Assembly (NCBI RefSeq): GCF_021130785.1
Contig: NC_060215.1
Span: 70,005,501-70,069,500, forward strand
Direction: 5' to 3'
Length of the DNA: 64,000 bases
Source: Homalodisca vitripennis
Lineage: Eukaryota > Arthropoda > Insecta > Hemiptera > Cicadellidae
Shown in pieces: positions 1-12,556 of this stretch. The notes under the pieces were generated by a model. That model was not told where the DNA came from. It ran no database searches and saw only the letters and a list, made by a program, of their open reading frames with translations. Position 1 is the stretch's first letter. Every line of letters starts with the position of its first letter. A program made the translations under genes and the position numbers.

Positions 1-2489
1 TGAGTTTTGTACCACAACTCTTCACTAGTGCCGTTTGATTGCCATTACACTTTAATGTATTACTATAAAACTATTACAGAATCACATGGAAGAGTTTTCC
101 TCACCTCAAAATAACACAAGTTACTTTCATATTTAGTGTTATTTAACTGATTAGGAGATCAGCTTTTCTATTTATATTTATTTATAAAAGTGCTTTCATG
201 TTTCAGTTATAGGTTACCATTTAACATAATTAGAATAGTTTAAAATAATTATTGAGAAAAACTGAGCAAAAGGGGCATTAGAGTACAACTGAAAATCTTG
301 CATCTAACCCTCCAACTGATTTTTGTGTTTTAGATATCTTTTTAAAATATGTGGTTAATGCTAAGCAATAAGTGTTATATATACATTTTTTTTAGAAGAA
401 AAAAATTTTAAGTAATAAAAATATGCACTTACATGAGTATTATTTTTTATTTTTACATAAATTCAAAAATGTGTATTGTATTTTTTGTTTTCTAAGTTTC
501 ACTCCATGTAACTTTCACATGACTTGAGATAGTAAGATACTGTAAATCTACAAAATATACAGTTTTGTAGTGAACAAAAGGCTTATAACATATATACACT
601 TATTTACAACACAAAAAAGTTTTTAGATAAAAATGTTAAGTATGTACAGTACTACTTTTTATGGCAGTACACATCCATATTGGTATTTGATAAATTCTTT
701 GAACAAGAGGAATATCGGATAATGATGAATTGTTGTCACTGTCATCAAATTTTTCACAACACGGAACTCACGTTCCACCGGTTTATAATCATCTAGACTA
801 CCTGACAACAAATCTGATAGAAAAATACATCATGCACTTAATTTACCAATATGTCACTTTCATCATCAGAACTAATATTTTCACTATCCAATAGTTCATG
901 TACATCATTTAACAACGAGCATCGCTCATTTCATAACATAACAATAAGTTATAAACAATTAGCCTACATAATAACCTAGCAACAGTAGCAACAAAGATCG
1001 TCAAGGCTGTGCAGCACCTCACCAGCTGCATAGTCCGTTAGCTGTATGATGTATGGCATTTGGATCAATATCAGCTGACAACGAGTAATATTACGAATAT
1101 AAACTATATAAAATGAATTGATATTTATGAATAGAGAATTCGACTGGAGCAAGTTAAGTCTTTATAACTTAAACGGTTTTCATGTAATAATAGCAGAAAG
1201 TTGACTGACAGTTGTGCCATTATCAGTTCACAAGCTGGGGTACTTATGAACGTCTGTGTCATCGGTCATCAGTTGGAGGGTTAAGAGGTCGATATCCTAA
1301 ACTGCTACATTTGAATCTTCTTTCAGGCTGGTATTTTATCAATAATATGTCAATAAAATCATGTTTTATAAAAACAGACAGACTAACATTTTTAGCATTC
1401 ACAATTTTATAGTAATTGTATACTGAATTTAAACTTATTTTTGAAGTAATGTTTGTTAACATATTAACAATAAAAGCTAATTTCACTGATAATGTGATTA
1501 TTTAACCCCTTAAAAGTACTGTAGGTGTATATCTAAGTCTGCAGCTGAAAATCACATTAAGGGCTAACAATGTATAATATACTCCTCGTATTTTCCCAGT
1601 AAAAATGGAGATTGTATCGTCGTGATTGATGTATGAGGTGATTCTGACATCTTTGTCTATTGGCTTAGGACCAACAAGCCCTTTGTTATTGGGAAAGGGT
1701 GGGGGTGAAGAGGGGGGTGTGACTGTTCCACTACTACCACCATGCGCGTTTGCTGTCCGTGCTGTGAGTCACTTGTTCTGTTACTGTGTTATAAAAAAGG
1801 ATGTCATTGACCCTTGAATTTATTATCTGCTGTTTTCATAGTATACTTATTTCTGTGTATTATCATTATCATTATATTATAAAAATATATTATTTTATTG
1901 ACCAGTTAATGTTACTAAACATTCCCCCACAAAAAATCTTCCAAATATCAAATTTTATAACAATTTATATAATTATAATGCCTCTATCACTAATAAAAAA
2001 AATTAAATGATTTTTAAAATTAGATACTGTAGTACATGAGGATATTTGGGACCAAACATCCCAGTCAGGATAGAGTACAGGTCTAAAATAAGCCAGCATT
2101 TAAGGAGTTAAATTAGTTGAGGTCAAATTTTGTTCTATTTTTGTAACGTAAAATGATGGCAAATGTTTGAAATGCTATCATCCTTTCAAATCATCTATTG
2201 GTAATACAACAAACTCTAAACAAAGAATTTGTACTAAAATTATGAAACCTAAATGAGAAATAGTTGCCAAAATTCATAACTAGCCATAGAGAAAGGAACT
2301 TTTATTTTGTAAACACATACTAAAATTTAACTGGTAATGTTAAAAAATTTCATATATTTCATACTTTATGTATATACTGTACATTATATAAAATTATTTA
2401 TCAAATATTCAATTTGAAGGTATGTTATTCAATCTCTAATTTTAATATTTGTATAACCCTATTCAAAAGAGAAATTTTAGATAACTCAC
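1..2489. other. Partial intron 13 of the plexin gene
   Basis: This starts at the donor GTGAGT after exon 13 and runs off the window. I searched the minus strand for the next plexin exon (membrane-proximal and transmembrane) and found none. It holds a candidate TTAA-flanked element at 1506-2107. At about 840-935 on the minus strand there is a short acidic stretch (ELLDSENISSDDESDIL) ending in a stop. It resembles acidic N-termini of piggyBac-type transposases but is too short to call. Confidence 0.6.
1506..2107. mobile_element. Candidate short piggyBac-like element
   Basis: TTAA at 1502-1505 is followed by CCCCTTAAAAG; TTAA at 2108-2111 is preceded by the reverse complement of CTCCTTAAATG. 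That is 9 of 11 matching terminal bases in inverted orientation between two TTAA target copies, 602 bp apart. No transposase frame is visible. The element lies in plexin intron 13. TIRs this short could be chance in AT-rich DNA. Confidence 0.4.
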
Positions 2490-2666
2490 CACAACTAGAG
2501 GAAGGCCTGTTTCGGTCTTGATTCCCAGCTCATCTGTGGGCATTGGTTGGCTCTCTGGGGGCGAACACACCAACTGAGTAGATGCTAGGGAGGTTACATT
2601 GCAGGCTAGTGTCCCAATCGTAACATTTACATCTGACTCATCACTAGCTAAGTTCAAATTCTCACC
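2490..2666 (-). CDS. PlexB: PlexB exon 13 (IPT4, C-terminal part)
   Basis: Acceptor ACACAG and donor GTGAGT bound 177 nt (residues 1176-1234, phase 0 at both ends). The start [18 protein letters not shown] and the end [16 protein letters not shown] are a well-conserved plexin signature in the last IPT domain, just before the membrane-proximal region. It joins in frame to LVIE from exon 12. This is the last plexin exon in the window. Confidence 0.9.
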
Positions 2667-3316
2667 CTGTGTACATAAATGGTGTTAAGATTCCAAAGAT
2701 ATGCTTAATCACAAAGACAAAATTAAATATTAGTACAAACACAAGTCTATATATATATAACATCCATACTCACTCTAGGTGCTGTAAATTACACTAAAAA
2801 ATAAAACTTATACTTTAAATACATGGCTAATAAATAGACAAGAGGCCTACACACAAACAAAATAAATCTATAAATAAGTGTTATGCCGCATACATTCTAA
2901 ATCTGTTATGCCATGATAATCAATACTAAGGAATTGACTTTCAATGTCAACCAACTTTAAATTCAATTTTTTTTGCTATATTTGTCAATTCATGAATCAA
3001 CATTTTATTTTATTACCTGAAAGTATTCTACAAATGTAGATAAACAAGTTGTTTTGTTCTGAATATGACTCCTGCTTAATCAAAGAGTATCAGAAGAAAA
3101 TTAGGACTAAGGGTTCCCTGATATATGTTTCATATGAGAGAGAACCAATTGTCTCTAATTAAATGTGTGATCTGATAATTAGCTTGATATATAATCATCG
3201 CAAACACATCTACGAATTTGGCTAGCTTTTACGAACACTAAGATCATTCAGTGCCAAAAAAATATGCAAAATATACTATATTAGGTGTTCATAGAAATAT
3301 TGGACTGATACACAAC

Positions 3317-3345
3317 AAAAAAAAAAAAAAAAAAAAAAAAAAAAA
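3317..3345 (+). repeat. Poly(A) run, 29 bases
   Basis: There are 29 consecutive A residues on the plus strand. This may be the tail of an old retroposed sequence on the plus strand or a simple homopolymer; no matching retroelement body is recognisable upstream. Confidence 0.8.
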
Positions 3346-3442
3346 CAAACACTGCCACGATGTTAAGTCTTGAGAAGCAAAAATTCAATATACTAAAAAA
3401 GAGTGCTCGAAGCACACTGAGCTCACAAAACAATAAAGGTGT

Positions 3443-3508
3443 GATGGGTGGAATACCTCCCATGTGCCACTGGTTATACGGACCCATGGTTGGAATATCT
3501 CCTATGAG
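3443..3508. repeat. Pair of diverged direct repeats
   Basis: ATGGGTGGAATACCTCCCAT (from 3443) and CATGGTTGGAATATCTCCTA (from 3484) are two diverged copies of a motif spaced about 41 bp apart. Nearby CTATGAGCACTCAACATG resembles the terminal region of TTAA-type elements elsewhere in the window. It is probably a worn transposon end. Confidence 0.4.
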
Positions 3509-5958
3509 CACTCAACATGTTCAAGTATATTACACTTGGGCCTCAGGGCTGTTTTGGATACTAAACAAAAATCTTGATAATAAAATACAATAATATAACA
3601 ATGTTTACTCCCATATGACTTTATTAATATTATGACATGTTTGGACTATTTCCAGTTTTTTATAAATAAAAATTACTGTTTTGATTTTGCTGATTGTAAA
3701 AGTACGTTTTAAGAAAAGAAAGTTTGATAACTGCGATGCATATACTTACACATGTTACATAAAAGAGCAAACTACGAGAACAAAGAGAACTGTATTGCTC
3801 CATAATAGTTTATAAGAATATTATGATTTCATATGAATGCTCTTCAATTAAAATATTCTTAATGAAATCGTTACAACGTTGAACTGCATAGCATTATGTT
3901 CGTTGGAAGTTGCACAGGAATTTGACTGTAGTATAAACTGTGGTGCGATTCTAGATTCAGAATAAAATGCCACACGACAATGATAAAGGACAAATAGACT
4001 CAAATACTAGGGCTTTCAAGGAAGAAATTACAAAGCTGAAAACAATTGAGGATTGCATTCAGCAGCTGTGTCACAAATTAAAGTACAAAATCAAAGATAA
4101 TTTTAATGGGGATCAATAATAGATCTGGATAATAGTGAAGCATCTTTAGCAACTGCATGTACTAAAGCCTTTATGAATCTTACTTTCTGATCTAACCCGG
4201 AAGTATGATCTATAATGTACAAATAAAAAATCCTCTTGTTCACTCCAGATGTCATAATTTTAAACGGATTTGAATGCAGGTTGTAAACGGTGTTCGAACG
4301 CTTCGGCTCACAAAATAATATCGAAGCACTCTCAAATTATATTTAGGTTAGATAACATATTTCTTATATAAATTGTGTCTCATAGGAGCATGTTTTATCA
4401 TAAACCTGGCATTGACATTTTAAGTATTATTTTACTTTGTGAGATGATATTCATATTGGTTCAGTAGACTCTCGCAAACACGACCTTAAATAAAACAACT
4501 TAGTCAATAGCACACATGTATTTTTAAGCCCATTGAAATTGACATAAGACTTAATGTTATAAGTACTGTTATAATATGACATTTTTTCTTTAAACCTTTA
4601 TTACCATGGATTTTTCACAATTTAGAACAAAATTCTAACTCTCTAAAGCAAGTCTTTCAGAAAAACCAAACCCTTATAGTAGTATATTGTTTCAAGTATT
4701 AAAATCTTTATAGCACAAGTTTACCCTTTTCGTAGTATATTTCCCACTGTCACGTGACATGTGTTTTGAGAAAAATTATGTCTTGGGCACAGGTCTAGAA
4801 ATGAACCCCCCCTCCTCTCCAAGACTGCTCATGTGTAATGTGCATTACCACAGTCTGTAGTGCTAATTAGTAGGAGTTGTGTATCTATTGTCAAATCTGT
4901 GAAGTTTTGGAGTGTTTTTCAATCAGAAAATATGTTGTGTGACAAAATGTTGTGACATCTATTGATGAACGTTATATCACATTCATGTAACTTAAAACAA
5001 ACAAAAATAAACAGTTTTCACTAACATGCTGTGTACATTTGCAAATTGTGAAATAAATTAAAATTAGCTTGTATTTGTTACAGTATATTATTACTTGTGA
5101 GTTTTTGTATTTTTGTTACATCTATTATTGTTACACTAATAATTTATAACTACAATACTGCAGTACTGAAAAGAGTACTAAACTTGTTACAATATTTATG
5201 TACTGTTCACTATCACAATTAAAAATATAATTAAAAAATTAAAACTTGATAGTGAGGATTGATCCCAAATGCATTTGCTATAAAGGGATTTTAGATACAC
5301 CAGTGTGATCTCGATAGCATGGCAAGTCTACATACATAACCATGATAGCACGAACCTCAACAAACAGTCCCTCAATAATTTTTTTTTCCAAATCACATAG
5401 AGATACTTGTTATCAAGATTCTACTGTAGTAAAATAACAAGCTACTGACCCTATATTTGAATAATGTGTCACACTTACTTCAAATTTTCTTCTCCAAATC
5501 TCTTTCACAGATTTCTAAATTTATATGTTTAATATTCTACTACATTTAATTATGTCCAATTTGATTCAAATTGGAAATAAGACAGTTTTTAACTGTAAAC
5601 AACTTAAATGACATTAAGCAAGTTAAAATTTGACCAAAATACAATTTAAAAATTATATTTCTGTAAATTTATAATTTTTGTTTAATAATGATACATAAAT
5701 TAATTTTTTAAATTATGGTATAAAAATCACCCAAAATGATAATTAAAAATGTAAATAGGTCAACTAAATATCCATATTAAGCACACAAAACTGAGAAGCC
5801 ACAAAGTTAAAATGATATGACTATGAGCAGAAGTTGGCGTTTTTAACAATTTGTGGGTTACTTAATACTTTAACTATATTTAAATAATTAATTTTTATAT
5901 TAATAAATAGTAAACAAATGGAAGAAATGGAAATAAATATATGACTGGCATAGCATAC

Positions 5959-6243
5959 CTCGATGACAAGGGTGTCTCCCTTATACAGTTTGATGTCATT
6001 CGGAAACTCAAAAAATTTAGGGTCTTCTAAATAGAGTAAATGTGATCTAAGATTCTTGAAATGTTTCTCTAGATCACTGACTGCCTCTACATGATCCATA
6101 ATGAACCCAATCTTTAAAAATAAACGGTTTTCATGAAACTTGTTTGGTAAAGAACGCTCTGATCTGTGGGCTCCTTTAGAAAACTCCTTATTGACAGCTG
6201 GAGAAGGGCATTCCATTTGTGCAGGATTCAGTACAAAGCATTC
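5959..6243 (-). CDS. PlexB: PlexB exon 12 (IPT3-IPT4)
   Basis: Acceptor ATTTCAG and donor GTATGC bound 285 nt (residues 1081-1175, phase 0). It starts ECFVLNPAQMECPSPAV, the closing part of an IPT domain with two cysteines, and continues through GFIMDHVEAV into DIKLYKGDTLVIE, the opening strand of IPT4. The joint to exon 13 (LVIE then GENLN) reproduces the usual plexin reading. Confidence 0.9.
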
Positions 6244-9086
6244 CTGAAATAAATCAAAATGCAACAGTTGGTTACACATTTATGAGATATACTTATTCTA
6301 TATCATTCAAAGCTAATATACTTCAAAAACATTAAATATTTTAATTATTTATAAATAAACTTTTGTTAAACCTCATATAGTAGAATGAGTCTTTTAAACT
6401 AAGGTAAAAGTTTGCTGCTACGTAATTTCCATGTCCGTTGCAATAGCAAATCACAAGCATTTAAAATTGTTATCTTGGATTTCCACTTTCCGACAACAAT
6501 TTTTTATAATTAGTTTGACTATTGGGATGATAATAATGCAAATAAACGCAACAAAGCACAAAACAGTATTCATGGGATTGAAATAATTTGTTTGCTATAT
6601 GAAGAACATACCTTAAAAATAAATAAATAACCAATTGTTTCTAAAATATTGTTTCTTAGTATTAATAAAGGATTTATGTGTACAACGTTACACATTATTC
6701 TCAAAGGTCACAGTTGTTAAGTGTTTTCAGGTTCTAAAGACAACAAAACCCATATTATTGTTATTGAATGAATTTATAATTTTTACACACGATCACTGAC
6801 AAATTGTTTGAGGTTTACTGCACTTTTATCTACAAAAAATAGTAATTTTTTTCATCCTTAAAACACATTTGTTATTACAAAACAAGATTTAGAAAATAAA
6901 TCAAACACGCATCACAAAATATTAATTAGTGGTAAGACTGCTGTCTAAATTACTAATCGGATACAATAATACATATTTCGTATAGGTTTTCAACAATGCT
7001 TAATGAAAAATGGTCTATAATTCCCCATCACATCAGTTTTTCCTTTTTTATGAAGAGGATAAACCTTAGCGATCTTCATGCTGCCAGGGAAGATTGCCTG
7101 AGCCAAGGATTTGTTAATAATATCAGCTAATGGTGGACAGAGTTCCCCTTCACAAAACTTCAGGAGCCTGGAGGATATGTCATCCACGCCAGTTGATGGA
7201 GTTGGTTTTAAACTTCTTATAATGCATCGAACCTCATCAGTAGTTGTTGGATGAAACGAGACCAATCCATAATCTGTAGCTGGTTGGAGGAGCTGAATAG
7301 GTAGGGTAGTTCTCTGTGAAGTGTTGGCTTTAAGCGTTTCTCCAGCTATTGACGTGAAATATTCATTGAAACAGTCCACAACCATTTTGTTGGGGTCTTC
7401 AACGACTTTATTCGAAACATTCAGCTTCCAGGTGATTTCTCTCGGTTCAGCACATGCTCTTCTTTCAGAATTTACAATGCTCCAGATAGCCTTGGTTTTA
7501 TTGGAAGATTCTGAGATCACCTTTTCGCTTGCAGCTCTCCTAGAGGATTTAAGTTTTAAATCGTAGGATTTCTTCCTCCGATTAGCTTCCAGCTTGTCAC
7601 ACTCTCTTCCAGTAAGCAGAAATCTGTTCTGGGCTTGGAGGAAACTGGCCTTTAGTACATCCACATCTGGATCATACTGAAATGACCTTAGTCTTGGGCG
7701 TTTGGATCGTGATTTTTTGTAGGGACATGATGCGTCTAGTGCCAATGTGAGAGTTCGGACAAGGTTTGAAAGAGATTCACTGACATCAGCTGTCTGGTAG
7801 ACATTAACCCAGGATTCCTCAGCTAGAAGTGCCTTTAATTGTGACAGGTTTTGGTCACTAACTTGTCTGCGAGTGAGGATTGGTTCAGTTTTAGTTTTAG
7901 CAGGTATGTCGAGAGTGCATAGCTGGCCACTGTGGTCGGATATGTGCTCATGAACAACCTTGATACTGAAGTTTCTTGGATTTAAATTGCTGCAGACGAC
8001 ATCAATGGATGATTCAGAGGTACTGGTGACTCTTGTGGGTGGCAGGTTGGCTCTATGCATGTCGAAGGAGGCAAGAATGTTATTAAGGGCTCGATTTTCC
8101 TTTTCTTTAGACGTGTTGAGACTGTCAACATTCAGATCGCCAACCATGCATATAGGGGTGTTGTTGCTCGGGAACATTTCCAAGGCAGTTGAGATTCGAG
8201 TCAAGGCTTCTTCCAGAACACTTCCAGGAGGTCTATAGATGTCAAGCAGGTAAAGATGTTTCCCTCCATTAAGAGCTATTTTTATACTGGCCATCTCACA
8301 AACGAGTTCCAAGCAACGCCTCTTCATTTCAATCTCCTCAACTTTATTGCCAAAGGATTTGTGTATGTAAATAGCGACCCCTCCTTTTTGGTGACCTTTG
8401 GAAACTACAACATACTTGGCAGCCTGTTCAGAGCATTCAGTATAGTCTGGGTAAAAATGTTAATGTTTTTTCACACAACGCTTTATTGCGTCTTTGTGTT
8501 ATAAAATAAATGTAGACATAGCAACAAATGTAGTAATATGTAAATTATAGAAAACGTTACAACAAAAATAAATTTAACTCCTTGTGTATTGCTTAGTACA
8601 TTTCAAAGAAATTATATTTATTACAATGTTAGTATTAATAAATAATTTGGTTACTATTTACATGTATATCCCTGAATGAACAACTGTTTTTAAATGCAAC
8701 TGAAGTATAATTGATTTATTTGGTTTATGCTTAGTGTATTTTACTGAATAAACAGTTGTTTAGAATAAAATTATTGATCTACGTGTTATCCTTATGGAGA
8801 GAAACCGAACTTTAAAGGCAAAGTGTATTCTTCAGAATTATAATACAGAAGATTGAAAACCACTTCACACAACAACAAACTAAGGCAATTTTTTTGAGAT
8901 CTCAATTGTTAAAATAATGACTAATGCAGAGGAAAAAACTTTACTCTTGATAGAGTTCATTCTTTTGTATACATGCAATACAACGTAATTATAGCGTATG
9001 ATGTAAAATTTATATTAGCTTATACAAAAACCAAATTGTTACATATAGATTTAAAAATAAATATAATCTAAGGATGACAGGCTTAC
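6244..9086. other. Plexin intron 11
   Basis: This 2.8 kb intron is about half occupied by the LINE fragment at 6990-8455. The flanks (6244-6989 and 8456-9086) are AT-rich, and I see nothing else in them. Confidence 0.6.
6990..8455 (-). mobile_element. LINE fragment: endonuclease and start of reverse transcriptase
   Basis: A 445-residue frame (6990-8327), extendable in frame upstream to about 8455 through KGHQKGGVAIYIHKSFGN, encodes an AP-type endonuclease (IYRPPGSVLEEA, VGDLNVD, HISDHSG) and then a linker. It ends in the first blocks of a reverse transcriptase (LKPTPSTGVDDISSRLLKF, KVYPLHKKGKTDVMGNYRP). It stops at about 7008 before any catalytic YADD box and also lacks the 5' part, so it is truncated at both ends. 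The uninterrupted frame suggests a fairly recent insertion. It looks like the jockey/CR1 group and lies in sense orientation within the plexin intron. Confidence 0.85.
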
Positions 9087-9320
9087 CGATTTGTTAACAG
9101 GGTTGACACTGGAGTCAGAGTACACAACCATCTCAGGCTTTTGGATTGTGTCAAGGTTAGTGCCATGTACAGTGATCATGCGACCACCAGAAACAAAGCT
9201 CTTGAGGGGTTTAATTTCCATTACTGTGGGATCTTGAAGGTAAGTGAATGGTGGGCTTTTGCGCTCCTGTAAACTCAGTGTGCGATTTGCTCCATCAATG
9301 GACAAAACCAGTACATGAAT
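9087..9320 (-). CDS. PlexB: PlexB exon 11 (IPT2 end, IPT3)
   Basis: Acceptor TTTTACAG and donor GTAAGC bound 234 nt (residues 1003-1080, phase 0). It begins IHVLVLSIDGANRTL, the closing strands of one IPT domain. It then has FTYLQDPTVMEIKPLKSF, SGGRMITVHGTNLDTI, the standard opening of the next IPT with its glycine-rich turn. Confidence 0.9.
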
Positions 9321-9630
9321 CTGTAAAAACAGGAATATTATTGATGACACATGGATGAAACATAATTTTTAACTCACACTAATAAGATATAGGCATTAGT
9401 ATATAAAGTATTTTATTGTATTTTAATCATTCTTTGTTATTTTAAGTTTGTCATTGACGATGAAAGATTTGAAAGGATAAAAAGATTTCGGGTGAGGAAA
9501 CAATGGCAAATGTCCAAAATCATATTATACTTTTATCATCCACTTTTAAACGTTAAGCTGATGAATGGTACATTTACACAGTTCAAGGCTCTCTTATCAT
9601 GGCATAGCGGAGTTCTTAGTGTTTCAAATA

Positions 9631-10644
9631 AAGGGTTTTTCATTTTGGGCGGGTAGATGTTGACAGCCTGTGTCAGCCATGTTGTTTTGGTGTCAGTTGT
9701 TTCATTAGTGTATTTTTGTTCAGTGAATGCTGCCATTTCATGACAAGTTACAAGACTAAGCAGCACGTTCAGACGATTGAACTTTATTACCAAATGAGTG
9801 TTCACTAGTTAAAATGTTATGTGTGTTGAGACCATTTTACGGCAGACGCGGAGGCCCTTCAATGTCAACTCTTCAACATTTGGTAGCTAAATTCGAAAAG
9901 ACCAGTTCGGTAAACAACCAGCCTACACCCAGATGTCGAAGGAACAGCAGATTATTGAGAACGTCGCCGCTGTCCGTGAAAGTGTGCAGAGGAACCCGAG
10001 GCAGTCAATTCCTCGCCATGCACAAGAACTCTGCCTTTCACAAACTTCAACTTGGCAAATTTTGTGTCTGGATTTAGGCCTGCATTTGTACAAACTCCAA
10101 CTGACCCAGGAGCTCAAAGTTTAAGACCATAGACAACGCTGTTTGTTCACTGAATGGGCTTTGTATTTATTTTGGCCCAAATTGAACGAAATGGACATAA
10201 ACTACATGTGATTTCAGCATGACGGCGCTACGTGCCACACAGCGAACGACACCATGAACGATTTGAGGGTATAGTTATCTCTCGCAGAGGTGACGTGAAT
10301 TGGCCACCAAGATCGTGCGATTTGATGCTCCTAGACTTTTTTTATGGGGTTTTCTGAAGTCACAGGTCTATGCTAATAAGCCTCAATCAACCGATGAACT
10401 TAAGATCAACAAAACCCAGGCCATCGCTCAAATTCAACCGGATTTATGCGGCAGAGTAATTGAAACTTTGACCACTCGAACCCGTACCATTGTGGGAAAC
10501 CGCAGAGGATATTTGAACGAAGTCATATTCCATACATAATGGCATACATGGGCTTTTCATATGAAAAATAAATTTTGTTAATATATCATACATAGCTTGT
10601 TTTATTTCATCTCAACATCTAACTGCCCAAGATGAAAAACACTT
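9631..10644 (+). mobile_element. Mariner/Tc1-type element with 33-bp TIRs
   Basis: TA (9629-9630) precedes AAGGGTTTTTCATTTTGGGC and TA (10645-10646) follows the inverted partner. The two 33-bp termini (9631-9663 and 10612-10644) match at 29 of 33 positions. The interior carries the dead transposase described separately. The 1.01 kb length and TA duplication fit the IS630/Tc1/mariner superfamily. Confidence 0.9.
9740..10539 (+). pseudogene. Mariner/Tc1-type transposase remnant
   Basis: Conceptual frames carry in order: an N-terminal helix-turn-helix piece with FYGRRGGPS and LVAKFEKT; AVRESVQRNPRQSIPRHAQE with LSQTSTWQIL and YKLQLTQELKV; then, after stops and frame changes, FQHDGATCHT, WPPRSCDL and FLWGFLKSQVYANKPQS, ending at the stop at 10537-10539. 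The final acidic-residue region (HDGATCH) is the second catalytic block of this family. The segment with the first catalytic aspartate seems to be deleted between about 10160 and 10200. Several stops and shifts make it inactive. Confidence 0.85.
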
Positions 10645-11699
10645 TATGATTGAGGAACCTGCTTTTATTTGCGGTTTGTGTTTAAGACTGGAATACCACA
10701 AGACCAAAGAATATTTGTAAACACAATTTAATACAGTATATTGGACTTTCTTCCTTGACTAGCTGACCACAAAAAAACACAAGTTTATATCAGCAGTATA
10801 TGAATTTTGGTGTTTATTGTTTGATGTTATTACATTCATACCATTTTGAGCATAGTAGCTGTAATAATGAGAAATATATAATACACAAAGTGATTCTGAT
10901 AAAAGTGAACATTTTTCAGAATTGATTAAAACGGCGAATGTGAACATTTTTCAAGAATAAACTTGTGGTCACTAATATTCTTTTTCAAAACAATTGAGAA
11001 TTTGTTATTCACGTGTGCTCTGCTAGTTTTCCTGTCAACTTCGAAATTTGTAAATGAACCAAAAGGTATCTTATTAAGCTTTGTATAAATCCAATTGACA
11101 TTCTGGTCTAACAAAAACCTGGGCTGCACCTCTTATCAAACCGTCAAACATTATATTATTCAATGAACCGAACTCTGAAGCTTGTAACACTGTACATTTT
11201 AGGCCTGTGCTATCAATCTAACACAGGTCTTTCCAAAACACTATTTTCTCTAAAGAATACGAGTTGGACAACTTCGTCCGGAGATCCCACTACGGCGACT
11301 GAATAATACTTAAGTACAAAAAACCTGTTTGTAACGCGGTTACTACCACTCTGCTGCGTTACTACTTAGAGCGTCCCACTCGTTTAGTGCTGAAGTCAGA
11401 AATGATCGTTCGGCCGAGTTTAATCGTCCAAGGCATTGTTACATTTGTTTTTTATTGGGGAAGGGGGGAAGGCTTGCCATGGCACAGGAGTAGAACTAAC
11501 CAAGATAAACACATTACACTAGTGGACGCTTTAGATCAATCGGCGCCAGATATAGCTCACGAACATTGTTCGATCTTCATTCACAATATCAAGAGCCATG
11601 TCACGTAAAATACAATGTTTTGTGATTAATCAGTTCTTGATTCAAGAAACTATCAAATTATGTCTTGATTTTGTAAGTTCTTGTAGACGGAAAAAGTAT

Positions 11700-11771
11700 T
11701 TTTGAAATTTTCCCGGTTATCAGAAAAATTCCCGGCTTATTCCCGGTTTCCCCGGTCGGGTGGCCACCCTG
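11700..11771. repeat. Transposon-like terminus ending GGTGGCCACCCTG
   Basis: The stretch repeats CCCGG units (TTTTCCCGGTTATCAG, TTCCCGGCTTATTCCCGG, TTTCCCCGGTCGG) and ends in GGGTGGCCACCCTG. Ends of the form CAGGGTGGCC are common in hAT-type and related DNA transposons. I could not find the opposite end, so the element limits are unknown; the GC-richer 11140-11640 region could be its interior. Confidence 0.4.
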
Positions 11772-12556
11772 TTAACTTATAGTTGACGGTTTATACAATA
11801 AAATGTCTTTAGGCACAAAATCTTAATTTGAAAAGAAATTATTTATCTATAAGAAATTAAAATGTAAATCTAATTGAATATTTTATACTGGCTAACCTTA
11901 TACCAAGATCCTTTACCATACGTCATTGTCATTATTTAAAATACATGTAAATATATTTTTATGGCTTCACACAAAATACAAATTTATGTTGGAAAACATA
12001 ATTGGTCTGATTACTATTGGTTTCATTGAATTAAAGAATCTGAAATTTGTAAAACTTCATATTTATATACAACACTATATAAAACAATGTTTATATTTTG
12101 ATAATAGTAAAATTCTGCTTCATTTACACATTTAAAGGTTATAAAACATTTTATAGCTATGCAATGAAGCAATCCGATGCTTTTCTATTACTGATTATTC
12201 TCTATTATTACCATCATTTCTCTTTTATTCCCATAATCAACATTTTTATTTTGAAAAATAATCCTCCTAATCTTATTGATCAAAATTTTGACTGTTAATT
12301 GCAAGACAAAGCAGTTTTGAACACTTTGAATTGTGAGCGGCAATGAAATAATCTCTCAACATTGCCTTACATGGTGGGAAGTGTTGCCGGGCTGTTATAT
12401 CACACTACTTGATATTAGAAATCTCCAGCCATATATACTGACAATGCTAGTAAAATGTTTCAGCAGCCCCATTAATATTATTGTAATTACGGCTTAATAT
12501 GATTTCTTTAATCATAAGCAAATAAATTCATATGATTGTTATAACTGTTGTCTTAC

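Larger units (their letters stand above)
2667..5958. other. Plexin intron 12
   Basis: This is a 3.3 kb AT-rich intron. It holds a 29-base A run at 3317-3345, a pair of related 21-25 bp motifs at 3443-3508, and otherwise unremarkable sequence. A 48-codon open frame at 3967-4110 was considered and not accepted as a gene. Confidence 0.6.
9321..12556. other. Plexin intron 10
   Basis: This 3.2 kb intron contains the mariner element at 9631-10644 and, at 11140-11771, a less AT-rich stretch that ends in the transposon-like terminus at 11700-11771. The remainder (10650-11140 and 11772-12556) is AT-rich and I see nothing in it. Confidence 0.6.

Noticed and set aside
840..935. Acidic minus-strand stretch considered as the next plexin exon
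   Set aside because: It does not match the membrane-proximal plexin sequence and contains stops; more like a transposon scrap.
3967..4110. 48-codon plus-strand frame with a helical stretch (AFKEEITKLKTIEDCIQQLC) reminiscent of an E2F-type dimerisation helix
   Set aside because: The likeness is only a coiled-coil pattern, there are no DNA-binding or flanking exons, and it runs opposite to the host gene inside an intron.
7321..8504. Plus-strand open stretches opposite the LINE at 6990-8455
   Set aside because: They are antisense shadows; the minus-strand endonuclease/RT frame is unambiguous.
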